Assembly (NCBI RefSeq): GCF_015831355.1
Contig: NZ_JADWYR010000002.1
Span: 1,116,001 to 1,180,000, forward strand
DNA length: 64,000 bases
Origin: Panacibacter microcysteis
GTDB lineage: Bacteria; Bacteroidota; Bacteroidia; Chitinophagales; Chitinophagaceae
Direction of reading: 5' to 3'
Below the pieces are notes generated by a model. The model had not been told where the DNA came from. It saw only the letters and a list, made by a program, of their open reading frames with translations, and did no database searches. How positions within the stretch are numbered: position 1 is the first letter of the stretch; every line of letters begins with the position of its first letter. The position numbers and the translations under genes were made by a program. Positions 26,126-35,174 of the stretch are shown here, piece after piece.

Positions 26126-27349
26126 ATGCTTTCTTCAACAATAGAGTTATATAAAAATGCCTATACAGGCTTATCACGCAAAACATGGTACCTGTCTGTT
26201 GTAATGCTTATTAACCGCAGTGGTACAATGGTGGTACCTTTTCTTACCATTTATGCAACACAGGAGCTCAGGCTGACTATTATACAGGCAGGTTTTGTTA
26301 TGGGGTTATTTGGTATAGGTGCTGTAGCAGGTGCATTTATCGGTGGCAGAATTACCGACTGGTTCGGCTTCTACCCTATGCAGATATTGTCTTTGTTTTT
26401 TGGCGGCATCATGTTTATTGTTACCGGTTATATGCACACGTATGAATCTCTTTGTATCAGCACATTCATACTAAGTATATGCAATGAGTCATTCAGACCT
26501 GCCAATGCAACGGCTATTGCATTTTACAGCAAAGAAGAAAACAGGACGAGGTCTTACTCACTCAACCGGCTGGCAGTTAATCTGGGGTGGGCAGTTGGCG
26601 GCGCACTTGGCGGTTTTCTTGCATCTGTAAGTTTCGAGCTGCTCTTTTGGGTAGATGGTTGTACAAACATTTGTGCAGCATTACTGCTGCTCAAACTGTT
26701 GCCTTACGTTAAAAGCGGCAACAGGCATGCATCAGCAAAAGAAACAACAGTTACCAAAGCTGCCTGGAAGGATGCGGTGTATGTATTGTTCCTGCTGCTT
26801 ACAGTATTATTTGCTACATGCTTCTTCCACCTCTTTACCATTCTGCCTGTTTTTTATAAAGAGTCCTGGCAACTGACTGAGCAGTTTATAGGCATTCTGA
26901 TGGCGATAAATGGTATCATTATCGTATTTATAGAAATGGCGTTGATCTATAAACTTGAAGGAACAAGGAGCAATACCAGTTTTATACAGCGGGGTGTGTT
27001 TATGGTTGGTGTAGGTTATGCTCTTATTAATATACTTCCGGACGCCGCATGGTCTTCTGTGTTATCTATGGTCATCATTACACTTGGAGAGATATTTTCC
27101 ATGCCTTTTATGAATTCGTTCTGGATCAGCAGGACTTCTGCCACTAACCGGGGTCAATATGCAGCTATGTACACCATTGCCTGGAGCATTGCGCAGATAA
27201 CAGCCCCGACATTAGGTAGCCAGGTTGCTGCAAACATCAACTATACAACGTTATGGTGGTTGATTGCAGCACTATGCCTGCTGGTTAGTATCGGCTTTAT
27301 GCTGCTTGGCAAAAAGATAAGCCGTCAGTCGGCTGTATTATCGCAATAA
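26126..27349 (+). CDS. MFS transporter
   Basis: 407 aa with about twelve hydrophobic helices. The loop between helices 2 and 3 carries the MFS signature variant GGRITDWFGFYPMQI (about residues 72-86). A central hydrophilic loop after helix 6 (KSGNRHASAKETTVTKAAWKD) divides the two halves. Layout and length fit the MdtH/YdeE-like drug-efflux branch, but the substrate cannot be told. Followed after 76 nt by the Kir channel gene. Confidence 0.85.
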   Translation: MLSSTIELYKNAYTGLSRKTWYLSVVMLINRSGTMVVPFLTIYATQELRLTIIQAGFVMGLFGIGAVAGAFIGGRITDWFGFYPMQILSLFFGGIMFIVTGYMHTYESLCISTFILSICNESFRPANATAIAFYSKEENRTRSYSLNRLAVNLGWAVGGALGGFLASVSFELLFWVDGCTNICAALLLLKLLPYVKSGNRHASAKETTVTKAAWKDAVYVLFLLLTVLFATCFFHLFTILPVFYKESWQLTEQFIGILMAINGIIIVFIEMALIYKLEGTRSNTSFIQRGVFMVGVGYALINILPDAAWSSVLSMVIITLGEIFSMPFMNSFWISRTSATNRGQYAAMYTIAWSIAQITAPTLGSQVAANINYTTLWWLIAALCLLVSIGFMLLGKKISRQSAVLSQ

Positions 27350-27374
27350 ATCAGCATGCTATTCACAAGCAGTT

Positions 27375-27394
27375 GTTGTCTTGCTCAGTTGCAC
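27375..27394 (+). repeat. Possible relic of the dispersed repeat core
   Basis: GTTGTCTTGCTCAGTTGCAC differs from the type B core at five positions and follows the MFS stop by 26 nt, where a + copy would be expected. No CCCGGC end is visible. Confidence 0.3.
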
Positions 27395-27425
27395 TGCCTA
27401 ACTTTATACCGTAATAAATTTATAT

Positions 27426-28415
27426 ATGTCATTGCTCAGAAGAAATAATGCATCTCTGAAAACCAATAATGATACAGGATTCAGCAGCAATACCGGCAAC
27501 TATGGCGGCAGGTTTGTAAATAAGGATGGCAGTTTCAATGTACAAAAAGAAGGCGTAGCATTCTGGGATCGCTTTAGTATGTTTCATACTATGATCAATT
27601 TACCGGGATGGCAGTTTCTGGCTATTATTATTGCCGTTTTTATCCTGATCAATCTTCTGTATACAGGTGTATTTATGCTGGTGGGTGTTCCTGAATTTAC
27701 CGGCATTATAGCAGAAAGCGAGTGGCACGTGTTCAGGGAAATGTTTTTTTTCAGCACCGAAACCTTCAGCACGGTTGGTTATGGAAGGGTAAACCCTGTT
27801 GGTGGCCTTGCCAATTTTTTTGCGGCAGCAGATGCACTAACAGGTTCGCTGTTTTTTGCGCTGGTAACCGGTCTTATGTATGGCCGTTTTTCAAAACCAC
27901 GTGCATTTCTTGAGTTCAGCAAAAAAGCGCTGATTGGCCCCTACAGGAATATTGCAGGACTTATGTTCCGCTTTGTAAGCTTTAAGGAACGACACACGCT
28001 TGCAGATGTGGAAGTAAAAGTGAGCCTGAGCATACTGGAAGATGTAAACGGCAAACAGGAATATAAATTCTATAACCTGCCGCTCGAAAGAACGAGGGTA
28101 GACAGCCTGCCAATGAACTTTACAGTTGTGCACCCTATAGACGATGAAAGCCCGCTGAGAGGTATGAGCCTGGAAGATATGCGCAATGCCGATTTTGAAA
28201 TATATGTATTGGTAAAGGCGTATGACGACAGTTTCTCTAGTAATGTATTACAACGCACTTCGTATACCTACAACGAAATAATTTTTGACGCGAAGTTTGT
28301 CCAGATGTACCGGCAAAGCGAAGACGGTAATACTACAATCATAGAGCTTAACAAACTGAATGAGTATAAAGAAACACCCGTTTATCAAACTACTGCACAA
28401 ACACCTGTAATATAA
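27426..28415 (+). CDS. Inward-rectifier K+ channel (KirBac-type)
   Basis: 329 aa. Slide-helix region (FWDRFSMFHTMINLP), outer helix about 58-85, pore with selectivity filter STVGYG (about 115-120), inner helix (ALTGSLFFALVTGLMYGRFSKP), then the cytoplasmic immunoglobulin-like beta domain characteristic of Kir (LMFRFVSFKERHTLADVEVKVSL ... YVLVKAYDDSFSSNVLQRTSY). Conducts K+ and in relatives is gated by lipids or pH. The second K+ channel gene within 4 kb. Confidence 0.93.
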   Translation: MSLLRRNNASLKTNNDTGFSSNTGNYGGRFVNKDGSFNVQKEGVAFWDRFSMFHTMINLPGWQFLAIIIAVFILINLLYTGVFMLVGVPEFTGIIAESEWHVFREMFFFSTETFSTVGYGRVNPVGGLANFFAAADALTGSLFFALVTGLMYGRFSKPRAFLEFSKKALIGPYRNIAGLMFRFVSFKERHTLADVEVKVSLSILEDVNGKQEYKFYNLPLERTRVDSLPMNFTVVHPIDDESPLRGMSLEDMRNADFEIYVLVKAYDDSFSSNVLQRTSYTYNEIIFDAKFVQMYRQSEDGNTTIIELNKLNEYKETPVYQTTAQTPVI

Positions 28416-28547
28416 CTTAAACATGATTTGGCAGACAATATAAAAATATTACCTTCGGTTTTAAATTAGTTGCATAGCTAACTATTTTGCAGGTTTTGTA
28501 TTGTTCGTATCTTAAACCGGCATCCCACAGCTGCTTAAAGATATACA

Positions 28548-28598
28548 GTACAAGAGTGCGACGCAACAGGAGCTTCATAGCATTGTTTTGCCCGGCTC
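28548..28598 (-). repeat. Dispersed gene-edge repeat, copy 12 (type A core, - orientation)
   Basis: Exact type A core at 28548-28567, AGCTTCATAG middle motif, and GCCCGGCTC ending 22 nt before the ATG at 28621. Confidence 0.85.
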
Positions 28599-28620
28599 AA
28601 TAATTACCAAACAAGAATTT

Positions 28621-30999
28621 ATGAAACGTACTATTAAGAAAGTAGCAGTTTTAGGCAGTGGCGTAATGGGTAGCAGAATAGCCTGTCATTTTGCGGGCAT
28701 AGGGGTTCAGGTTTTATTACTCGATATTGTACCAAAGGACACACCTGCAGATGCAAAACCGGCAGCAAAAAACAAGATCGTTAACGATGCACTAATGGCT
28801 GCTGTAAAAAGCAACCCCTCTCCTGTTTATCATAAAGACGTTGTAAAACGTATTACCACGGGCAATTTTGATGACAACCTGAAAGACACAGCAGGTTGTG
28901 ACTGGATTATCGAGGTGGTGATAGAACGCCTCGATATTAAGCAACAGCTTTATGAAAAAGTTGAGAAGTTTCGCAAGCCCGGCACATTGATTACATCCAA
29001 CACATCTGGCATACCGATTAATATGTTATCGGAAGGCCGCAGTGAAGATTTCAGGAAAAACTTTTGCGGAACGCATTTCTTTAATCCGCCGCGCTACCTG
29101 CGGCTGCTGGAGATAATACCTACAAAAGACACAAGCCCTGAAGTGGTGGATTTCTTAATGCATTATGGGGACCTCTACCTGGGCAAAACCACTGTACTGG
29201 CAAAAGATACGCCTGCGTTTATTGCCAACCGCATTGGTGTGTTTGGCATTATGGCCATCTTCAATGGCATGCAAAAGCTTGGATTGGGCATAGACGAAGT
29301 AGAAGCACTTACCGGCCCGGTTATAGGCAGGCCAAAATCTGCAACTTTCAGAACGGCCGACGTAGTGGGTATAGATACGCTTGTAAAGGTAGCAAAAGGC
29401 GTTGCCGAAAATTGCCCGCAGGATGAAGCAAAAGAACTGTTTGCTATCCCCGGCTGGCTGGACAAAATGATAAGCAACAACTGGCTGGGTGATAAAACGG
29501 GGCAAGGCTTTTTCAAAAAAACGAAAGGAGCAGACGGTGCGAAAGAGATACTTACCCTTAACCTGCAAACCATGGAGTATGCGCCCCGCGTAAAGCCAAA
29601 ATTTGCAACGCTCGAAGCAGCAAAACCTATCGAGGATCTAAAAACAAGATTGAAAGCACTGGTTGCCGGCCAGGATAAAGCAGGTGAGTTTTACCGCCAG
29701 TTTCACTATGCGCTGTTTTCATATATCTCTTACCGTGTACCCGAAATAAGCGACGAAATCTATCGGGTAGACGATGCCATGATGGCTGGTTTTGGCTGGG
29801 AAATCGGCGCATTCGAAAGCTGGGATACGCTTGGTGTTGAAAAGACGGTAACGGCAATGAAGGCAGCAGGCTACACTGTTGCCCCATGGGTAGATGAAAT
29901 GGTGGCGGCAGGTAACAAAACCTTTTATAAAGTTGAAGCGGGTAAAAAACTTTATTATGATGTTGCCTCAAAAACCTATAAACCAACACCGGGTGGCGAT
30001 GCATTTATTATACTAAATAATTTTAAAGACAAAATTGTATGGAAAAACAGCAACGCTGTGCTGTTTGATATTGGTGATGACGTGGTTGCTTTGCAGTGGA
30101 ATACCAAAATGAACAGCATTGGCAGTGAAGTGCTTGAATCGTTAAATAAGAGTATTGCCATAGCAGAAGAAAAATTCAAAGGGCTTGTTATTGCAAACGA
30201 TGGCCCCAACTTTAGCGCAGGCGCTAATGTGGGCATGATTTTCATGTTTGCAATTGAGCAGGAATACGATGAGCTTGATATGGCCATACGTATGTTTCAA
30301 AATGCCATGATGCGCGTACGCTATTCCAGTATACCGGTGGTTATTGCACCGCACGGCCTTACACTTGGGGGCGGTTGCGAAATGAATTTACACGCAGATA
30401 AGATCTGTGCTGCGGCAGAAACATATATCGGGCTCGTGGAACTGGGCGTTGGTCTTATACCAGGTGGCGGAGGCACAAAAGAGTTTGTATTGCGTGCCTC
30501 AGACGAAATGCACGAAGATGAGCCTGAAACAATTACCCTGAAAAGCAGATTTTTCAATATTGCAACGGCAAAGGTTGCTACATCTGGTTTTGAAGCGTAT
30601 GACCTGGGCATCCTCCGCAAAGGTCGCGATGAAGTGGTCATCAACCAGGGTCGCAGAATTGCCGAAGCTAAACGCAGCGTGATTGAGCTTTACGACAGTG
30701 GGTATACAATGCCGGTTCAACGCAACGATATTAAAGTGTTGGGAAGGTCTGCTTTGGGTGCGTTGTATGCAGGCATCAATGGCATGTGGCGCGGCAACTA
30801 CGCAACAGATCATGATGCGTTGGTAGCACGTAAACTCGCATACGTTATGTGTGGTGGAGATCTGAGTGAACAAACATTGGTAACAGAACAATATTTGCTC
30901 GATCTTGAACGCGAAGCTTTCCTCGGTCTGTGCGGGGAACGAAAAACACTGGAGCGTTTGCAGAGTGTTTTAAAAAGCGGAAAGCCATTGAGAAATTAG
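28621..30999 (+). CDS. FadN-like 3-hydroxyacyl-CoA dehydrogenase / enoyl-CoA hydratase
   Basis: 792 aa from ATG 28621 (MKRTIKKVAVLGSGVMGSRIACHF); an earlier in-frame ATG lies inside the repeat and is unlikely. N-terminal NAD-binding domain with GSGVMGS (residues 12-18), dehydrogenase C-domains with FFNPPRYLRLLEIIPTKDT, and a crotonase domain in the last third (LTLGGGCEMNLHADKICAAAETYIGLVELGVGLIPGGGGTKE). This order, dehydrogenase then hydratase, is the FadN type, the reverse of FadB. It carries out two steps of fatty-acid beta-oxidation. The usual thiolase partner is not adjacent. Confidence 0.93.
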   Translation: MKRTIKKVAVLGSGVMGSRIACHFAGIGVQVLLLDIVPKDTPADAKPAAKNKIVNDALMAAVKSNPSPVYHKDVVKRITTGNFDDNLKDTAGCDWIIEVVIERLDIKQQLYEKVEKFRKPGTLITSNTSGIPINMLSEGRSEDFRKNFCGTHFFNPPRYLRLLEIIPTKDTSPEVVDFLMHYGDLYLGKTTVLAKDTPAFIANRIGVFGIMAIFNGMQKLGLGIDEVEALTGPVIGRPKSATFRTADVVGIDTLVKVAKGVAENCPQDEAKELFAIPGWLDKMISNNWLGDKTGQGFFKKTKGADGAKEILTLNLQTMEYAPRVKPKFATLEAAKPIEDLKTRLKALVAGQDKAGEFYRQFHYALFSYISYRVPEISDEIYRVDDAMMAGFGWEIGAFESWDTLGVEKTVTAMKAAGYTVAPWVDEMVAAGNKTFYKVEAGKKLYYDVASKTYKPTPGGDAFIILNNFKDKIVWKNSNAVLFDIGDDVVALQWNTKMNSIGSEVLESLNKSIAIAEEKFKGLVIANDGPNFSAGANVGMIFMFAIEQEYDELDMAIRMFQNAMMRVRYSSIPVVIAPHGLTLGGGCEMNLHADKICAAAETYIGLVELGVGLIPGGGGTKEFVLRASDEMHEDEPETITLKSRFFNIATAKVATSGFEAYDLGILRKGRDEVVINQGRRIAEAKRSVIELYDSGYTMPVQRNDIKVLGRSALGALYAGINGMWRGNYATDHDALVARKLAYVMCGGDLSEQTLVTEQYLLDLEREAFLGLCGERKTLERLQSVLKSGKPLRN

Positions 31000-31017
31000 T
31001 AACAAAATTCATTTGTG

Positions 31018-31053
31018 AAATACCTGTTCATAAGTGAGCAGGTATTTTTTTGC
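31018..31053 (+). terminator. Rho-independent terminator of the FadN-like gene
   Basis: AAATACCTG (31018-31026) pairs with CAGGTATTT (31039-31047), with inner TCA/TGA pairing, followed by a T run, 18 nt after the stop. Confidence 0.8.
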
Positions 31054-31079
31054 CCGTTAATAATATGGTTGATTTTTTG

Positions 31080-31131
31080 GTAGTCGGCTCAGGGTTTTCA
31101 TGGCATCGCCTGTTGCCACGCTCGGTTCGGG
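31080..31131 (+). repeat. Dispersed gene-edge repeat, copy 13 (divergent core)
   Basis: The flanks match copy 24 closely (TTTTCATGGCATC before, TTCCGTTTT and ATGGCAAC after), but the core reads GTTGCCACGCTCGGTTCGGG, unlike types A and B. Either a third core type or a decayed one. Confidence 0.55.
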
Positions 31132-31243
31132 GTTCCGTTTTTATGGCAACTGCAGCGCCCCTTTTCTGCTACTCCAAGGAAAATCCAGGTACGCAAGGGC
31201 ACATGCTTAATAAGCAGGGTTGTTAGCGTCTTATGTATGTTGG

Positions 31244-31423
31244 TCAAACTGTACAACCTTGATAAATTTCCGTCAAAGTAGTTGATGCCCCTGTTGAATT
31301 AAAGGTAATTGTATCGCCGGTTGCTTTGTATTCTGTGAGTTCCCGCTGGTTGCCTGCATTTATATCAAACACCTTTACATCCACACTTTCAGAATCAACA
31401 GGTATATACGCAATAACACCGGC
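31244..31423 (-). pseudogene. Possible 3' remnant of a lost minus-strand gene
   Basis: A minus-strand frame of 59 sense codons with no start ATG ends at TGA 31246-31244. It reads like protein (VIAYIPVDSESVDVKVFD, REYKATGDTITF-like beta segments with Lys/Thr alternation). It may be the C-terminal end of a beta-sandwich domain whose upstream part has been deleted. A TAA interrupts the frame at 31426-31424. Chance cannot be excluded. Confidence 0.25.
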
Positions 31424-31567
31424 TTACATGCAATTTCTTTTTTGCTTCTCAACTATTTGTCCGAAAAGCCCGGTTATCATTTTCAACACTTTTATTTTAA
31501 ACCAGGCAACACAAAAATTACCTGCTACAATGCAAAAGATCGGGTAAAATATTTACTTTTCACGCTT

Positions 31568-32518
31568 ATGAATCGCATCGACAGGGTTACAGCTATATTG
31601 ATACAACTCCAGTCAAGGAAGATTGTAAAAGCGCAGGATATTGCTGAGCGGTTCAATATCAGCCTGCGCACTGTATACCGGGATGTTAAAACCCTGGAAG
31701 AAGCAGGCATTCCCGTTATAGGTGAAGCAGGTGTTGGCTACTCAATCATGGATGGTTACCGCCTGCCTCCGGTAATGTTTACCAAAGAAGAAGCCACTGC
31801 ATTTTTAACTGCAGAAAAGATCGTAGAAAAATTTACAGACGCTTCTACCGAAGCCAGCTATAAATCTGCCATGTATAAAGTTAGGGCAGTCTTACGCAGC
31901 ACAGAGAAAGACCTGCTCGAAAACATGGAGCAGCATATAGAAGTGCTGAGACCTGTTTTACCCTTCGAAGCAGACAATGCAAAAGATAAACTGCAGCCGT
32001 TTTTAAGAAGTGTGGCCGAACAGCGGGTAATTAAAATACAATACAAAGCATTCCATTCAGAAGAAACAACAGAGAGACTGATTGAACCCGTAGGCATCTT
32101 TTATTCATCAGGTTACTGGCATGCGCTCGCTTATTGCAGGCTGCGTAAAGATTACCGGGATTTCAGGGCAGACAGGATACAATCCATACAAACCACGGAA
32201 GAACAATACAAAACGGAACACCCAAGTCTTAAAACGTATCTTGATAAAATAATGCATCAACAGCAACTCGAAAAAATCGTATTGCGTGTTGACAAAGAAG
32301 CAGCAAAATACCTGCAGGCGCAAAAGTTATATTACGGGTTTGTAAGTGAACAACCTGTTGATGATGACCGGATCGAAATGACCTTTCTTTCTGCCTACCG
32401 GGAAAGTTTTGTGAGATGGTACATTACTTTTGCTGACCATGCCGAACTGTTATATCCTGTTATTTTGAAAGAGCATGTCAAAAGATATATCCAGGCATTG
32501 GCTGTAAAACTCCTGTAA
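31568..32518 (+). CDS. YafY-type transcriptional regulator (HTH plus WYL domain)
   Basis: 316 aa from ATG 31568 (MNRIDRVTAILIQLQSRKIVKAQDIA); 42 upstream in-frame residues do not resemble the family. N-terminal HTH_11 winged helix (about 5-55, DIAERFNISLRTVYRDVKTLEEAGIPV), a central WYL domain (about 140-215, VIKIQYKAFHSEE ... PVGIFYSSGYWHALAYCRLRKDYRDFRADRI) and a C-terminal WCX extension. WYL domains sense nucleic-acid fragments or other ligands. It converges on the AlkD-like gene, ending 1 nt before it. Confidence 0.9.
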   Translation: MNRIDRVTAILIQLQSRKIVKAQDIAERFNISLRTVYRDVKTLEEAGIPVIGEAGVGYSIMDGYRLPPVMFTKEEATAFLTAEKIVEKFTDASTEASYKSAMYKVRAVLRSTEKDLLENMEQHIEVLRPVLPFEADNAKDKLQPFLRSVAEQRVIKIQYKAFHSEETTERLIEPVGIFYSSGYWHALAYCRLRKDYRDFRADRIQSIQTTEEQYKTEHPSLKTYLDKIMHQQQLEKIVLRVDKEAAKYLQAQKLYYGFVSEQPVDDDRIEMTFLSAYRESFVRWYITFADHAELLYPVILKEHVKRYIQALAVKLL

Positions 32519-32519
32519 T

Positions 32520-33089
32520 CTATTTGTGTTTCCGCAGGTTCCTTTTTATCCAGGTAATTGCTTTTTGAACATAGTATGCTTCATCATGCTGCAGCCTGTA
32601 CAGAAGCTCATTGATGGCTTCATGCGTGGAAGCGTCCCGTGTATACCATTCTACCAAAACAAGTGCAAGTCTCCGTTGCCAGGAATCGCTGGCTTTACTG
32701 AGTTTTCCGGCCAGTGCAAAAATTTCCCGCTGGTGTGTCTTGCGCAAAGGCTTTAAAGACTGCATGCCCAGTGTATCACAAACAGACCAGTCTTCCAGTA
32801 GACCGGCAAATTTTTCTACCAGTCGTAACGACCGTTGAGGGTCTTTTTTTGCTATGCAGCCCAATATCTTCGCCGCAATCATTTTTTCTTCCAGGTGCCC
32901 AGCCTGCCAAAGTTGTTCTATAAGATCAAATCCACCTGTCTTGTACTGCTTTGCAAGGTCATTGATCACAGGCATGTAAACTCCATAGGATTTTGTAACA
33001 CCGGGCAAAAATTTTACCTGTGCTGCCATCGCTTCTTTGCTGGCATTCATACGCAATGCATCCTGAATTTCTTTTAACGCTGCCGACAT
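32520..33089 (-). CDS. AlkD-like DNA alkylation repair protein
   Basis: 189 aa of HEAT-like helical repeats (LAKQYKTGGFDLIEQLWQAGHLEEKMIAAKILGCI, FAGLLEDWSVCDTLGMQSLKPL, WQRRLALVLVEWYTRD). This matches the DNA-alkylation-repair family, whose AlkD members excise bulky or cationic alkyl bases without flipping them. The family core is slightly longer (about 220-230 aa), so this is a short version. It lies 17 nt downstream of bshC on the same strand, which links it to thiol-based detoxification of electrophiles; that link is inference. Confidence 0.82.
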   Translation of the reverse strand: MSAALKEIQDALRMNASKEAMAAQVKFLPGVTKSYGVYMPVINDLAKQYKTGGFDLIEQLWQAGHLEEKMIAAKILGCIAKKDPQRSLRLVEKFAGLLEDWSVCDTLGMQSLKPLRKTHQREIFALAGKLSKASDSWQRRLALVLVEWYTRDASTHEAINELLYRLQHDEAYYVQKAITWIKRNLRKHK

Positions 33090-33106
33090 GCCCGATATCC
33101 GTGTAA

Positions 33107-34705
33107 TTATTTAATCGTGAGTATGCAAAATTGTTGCTCCAGGGTCAAAGAGTGCTCTAATAGAACTGTAATAAAACGTGCACCGAAGCGTGCATATAGA
33201 TACGCGATATTTTCCGTTCTTTCCTGAAGGTTATTACCCGGAAAGAGCGCCGCTTTTATTTTGTCAAGATTGCGCTGCTCTGCTTCAAACTTTCGTTTTT
33301 CTGCACGTAGCATCTTCTTTTCAAGCTCATGTAGTTTTTTTATAGCTTTTGTTTTTAAAGCCTCCACGTGAGCATGCAATGACTGATCCACGGTGGATGC
33401 CAGCGTATCAATCTCTTTATAGAGTATTTCTACTTTTTTTAGCTCTTCCTGCAGGGCAAACTGGTTGCTGCTTCTTTCTGCTACAATCTGTTTCATCAGG
33501 TCAAATGATGAACTGAACATGTCTTTTGGCTGTAGCCCCAATGCGATAATCTTCTGCGCCCATTTCTCTTCTATCACCAAAAAAGAATTGCGTAAAACCA
33601 GCATTGGATAAGGAATAGCAACTTCCTGAAAAACCTGCTTCAACTCCAGCCAGTAAGCCAGTTCTCCCCCACCGCCAATAAAAACGATGTTTGGCAATAT
33701 GGTTTCCTGGAATGCACCGCGCAAAATAACATTGGCACTGAAACGCTCGGGATGATTGTTCAGTTCAGCAAGTATTTCCTGCGGGGAAAATGATAAACCA
33801 AGCGCTGCAACTGTAAATAAATCTCCCTGCTTTTCTATTCTTTCCCGCTTATTGTCGATAAGATAAAACAGGTTCAACTCACGTCCACCGGCCTGTGCTT
33901 TGTAATTTTTCTCCAGTGCTGTAATGGTTGACTTAACTGCTTTGTGAGAAAATCCCGTCAACAGTTCCTTTTCAACAACGGAATGAAAAATTTGCTTTAG
34001 TTCTGCATTATCAGGTATTACTACCACAAGACCGTATTGAGCAAAGAGGTGATCTACCAGTTCCAGCGTAGCCTGTTGTATGGTCTTTCCCCTGGTATAG
34101 ATCTTTTGAAAAGTTGCTACCAATTCATTTCCAAAAGGCAATACACCAACCTGACCGTGCATTTGCGCAAGCATCTGTAAAAATGAAGCATCTATCTTCA
34201 TGCGTCCCACTGCACCGGTTTGAGTAGTATTCCAGGTATAATTTACGCCATCGATCTTGATAGAACCAAGTTCGTCGATGTCAGCATCTTCGCTACCCAT
34301 ATAATATACCGGAACAAAATTGTATGCAGGTAATTGCGTTTTAAGCGTGGCTGATAATTTTATGGTGTGCAGTATTTTGTAGATAAAATAAAGCGGGCCG
34401 GTAAAGATATTTGGCTGGTGTGCGGTGGTTACGGTAAACGTTTCGTTTTGCAACAATAATGCGATGTTGTTCCGCACTGCCGCAGACGTTTGTACCGATT
34501 CATATTGCTTTTTTAATGCATCTGCAAGTACTTGTCTTTGCTGCGGAAACTGCTGCCTTGCTTCAATGGCGGCTTTTATACCTTCTATGTTTACGGCATG
34601 CGCATAAAATGGTCGCAGCTTTTCATCTGCCTGAACATAATCCAGCGCAAGACCGGAGAAAAAGTTGGTTTTATCGTAATTGAGCAGTGTACAGGTTGTT
34701 TCCAT
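33107..34705 (-). CDS. bshC: Bacillithiol biosynthesis cysteine-adding enzyme
   Basis: 532 aa, full length. Adds cysteine to glucosaminyl-malate in the last step of bacillithiol synthesis, the low-molecular-weight thiol used by many Firmicutes and Bacteroidota. The family signature TTAHQPNIFTGPLYFIYKI (about residues 93-111) and PVYYMGSEDADIDELGSI (about 130-147) form the nucleotide-binding core; a long coiled coil follows at about 390-500 (KAIKKLHELEKKMLRAEKRKFEAEQRNLDKIK). bshA and bshB are not in the window. Confidence 0.95.
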   Translation of the reverse strand: METTCTLLNYDKTNFFSGLALDYVQADEKLRPFYAHAVNIEGIKAAIEARQQFPQQRQVLADALKKQYESVQTSAAVRNNIALLLQNETFTVTTAHQPNIFTGPLYFIYKILHTIKLSATLKTQLPAYNFVPVYYMGSEDADIDELGSIKIDGVNYTWNTTQTGAVGRMKIDASFLQMLAQMHGQVGVLPFGNELVATFQKIYTRGKTIQQATLELVDHLFAQYGLVVVIPDNAELKQIFHSVVEKELLTGFSHKAVKSTITALEKNYKAQAGGRELNLFYLIDNKRERIEKQGDLFTVAALGLSFSPQEILAELNNHPERFSANVILRGAFQETILPNIVFIGGGGELAYWLELKQVFQEVAIPYPMLVLRNSFLVIEEKWAQKIIALGLQPKDMFSSSFDLMKQIVAERSSNQFALQEELKKVEILYKEIDTLASTVDQSLHAHVEALKTKAIKKLHELEKKMLRAEKRKFEAEQRNLDKIKAALFPGNNLQERTENIAYLYARFGARFITVLLEHSLTLEQQFCILTIK

Positions 34706-34810
34706 GCAGAAAAATTGGACAGCAATTTAGTCTCTTTCTTTGTTGTATGTACAACCTTTATTCATTCTTTCACAAATCGAAAGCGGGCTTGTATGGGTAT
34801 AAAACATTTG

Positions 34811-34862
34811 TAACCCGGCTGCAGCTTATGCATGAGGCTTTTGTTGCGTCGCACTCTTGTAC
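34811..34862 (+). repeat. Dispersed gene-edge repeat, copy 14 (type A core, + orientation)
   Basis: TAACCCGGCTGCAG start, CATGAGGCTTTT middle, exact core at 34843-34862. It faces away from the 5' end of bshC. Confidence 0.9.
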
Positions 34863-34877
34863 TTCCTGTTCATTATG

Positions 34878-34898
34878 CAGCATGGTGCCACCATGCTG
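34878..34898. repeat. Perfect palindrome between repeat copies 14 and 15
   Basis: CAGCATGGTG (34878-34887) and CACCATGCTG (34889-34898) around a single C. No T run follows, so it is not an obvious terminator; an operator or cruciform is possible. Confidence 0.6.
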
Positions 34899-35009
34899 TA
34901 CTGCCGCATACAACAGGCGAATAAGATGTTGTTGTCTGCATGTCAATGATAACCTCGTTTTGTTTCTGTTGCAAGCTGGTGGCATGGAACAGTTGCATAT
35001 TGATTTGCT

Positions 35010-35061
35010 GTACAAGAGTGCGACGCAACGAATGCTCAATTGTTTTACTGTAGCCGGGTTC
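35010..35061 (-). repeat. Dispersed gene-edge repeat, copy 15 (type A core, - orientation)
   Basis: Exact core at 35010-35029, ending TAGCCGGGTT 114 nt before the 38-aa ORF. Confidence 0.9.
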
Positions 35062-35174
35062 AAAAAAATACATTAAGCATTTGTCTACGGGCAACATATG
35101 AGGAGGTATTTACTCATTACTGTATGCTTTTAGCGGTGGCATAATTTTTTGTAGATTGTACCAAACTACACTAT

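Larger units (their letters stand above)
34706..35174. other. Intergenic unit with opposing repeat copies 14 and 15
   Basis: 469 nt without a supported gene. Copies 14 and 15 have exact inverted cores at 34843-34862 and 35010-35029. A separate perfect palindrome sits between them. ORFs crossing the repeats only reflect the repeat sequence. Confidence 0.55.

Noticed and set aside
34706-35100. Overlapping short ORFs on both strands in this gap
   Set aside because: They are translations of the repeat copies (for example SHSCT and CVALLY strings), seen equally at other repeat sites.
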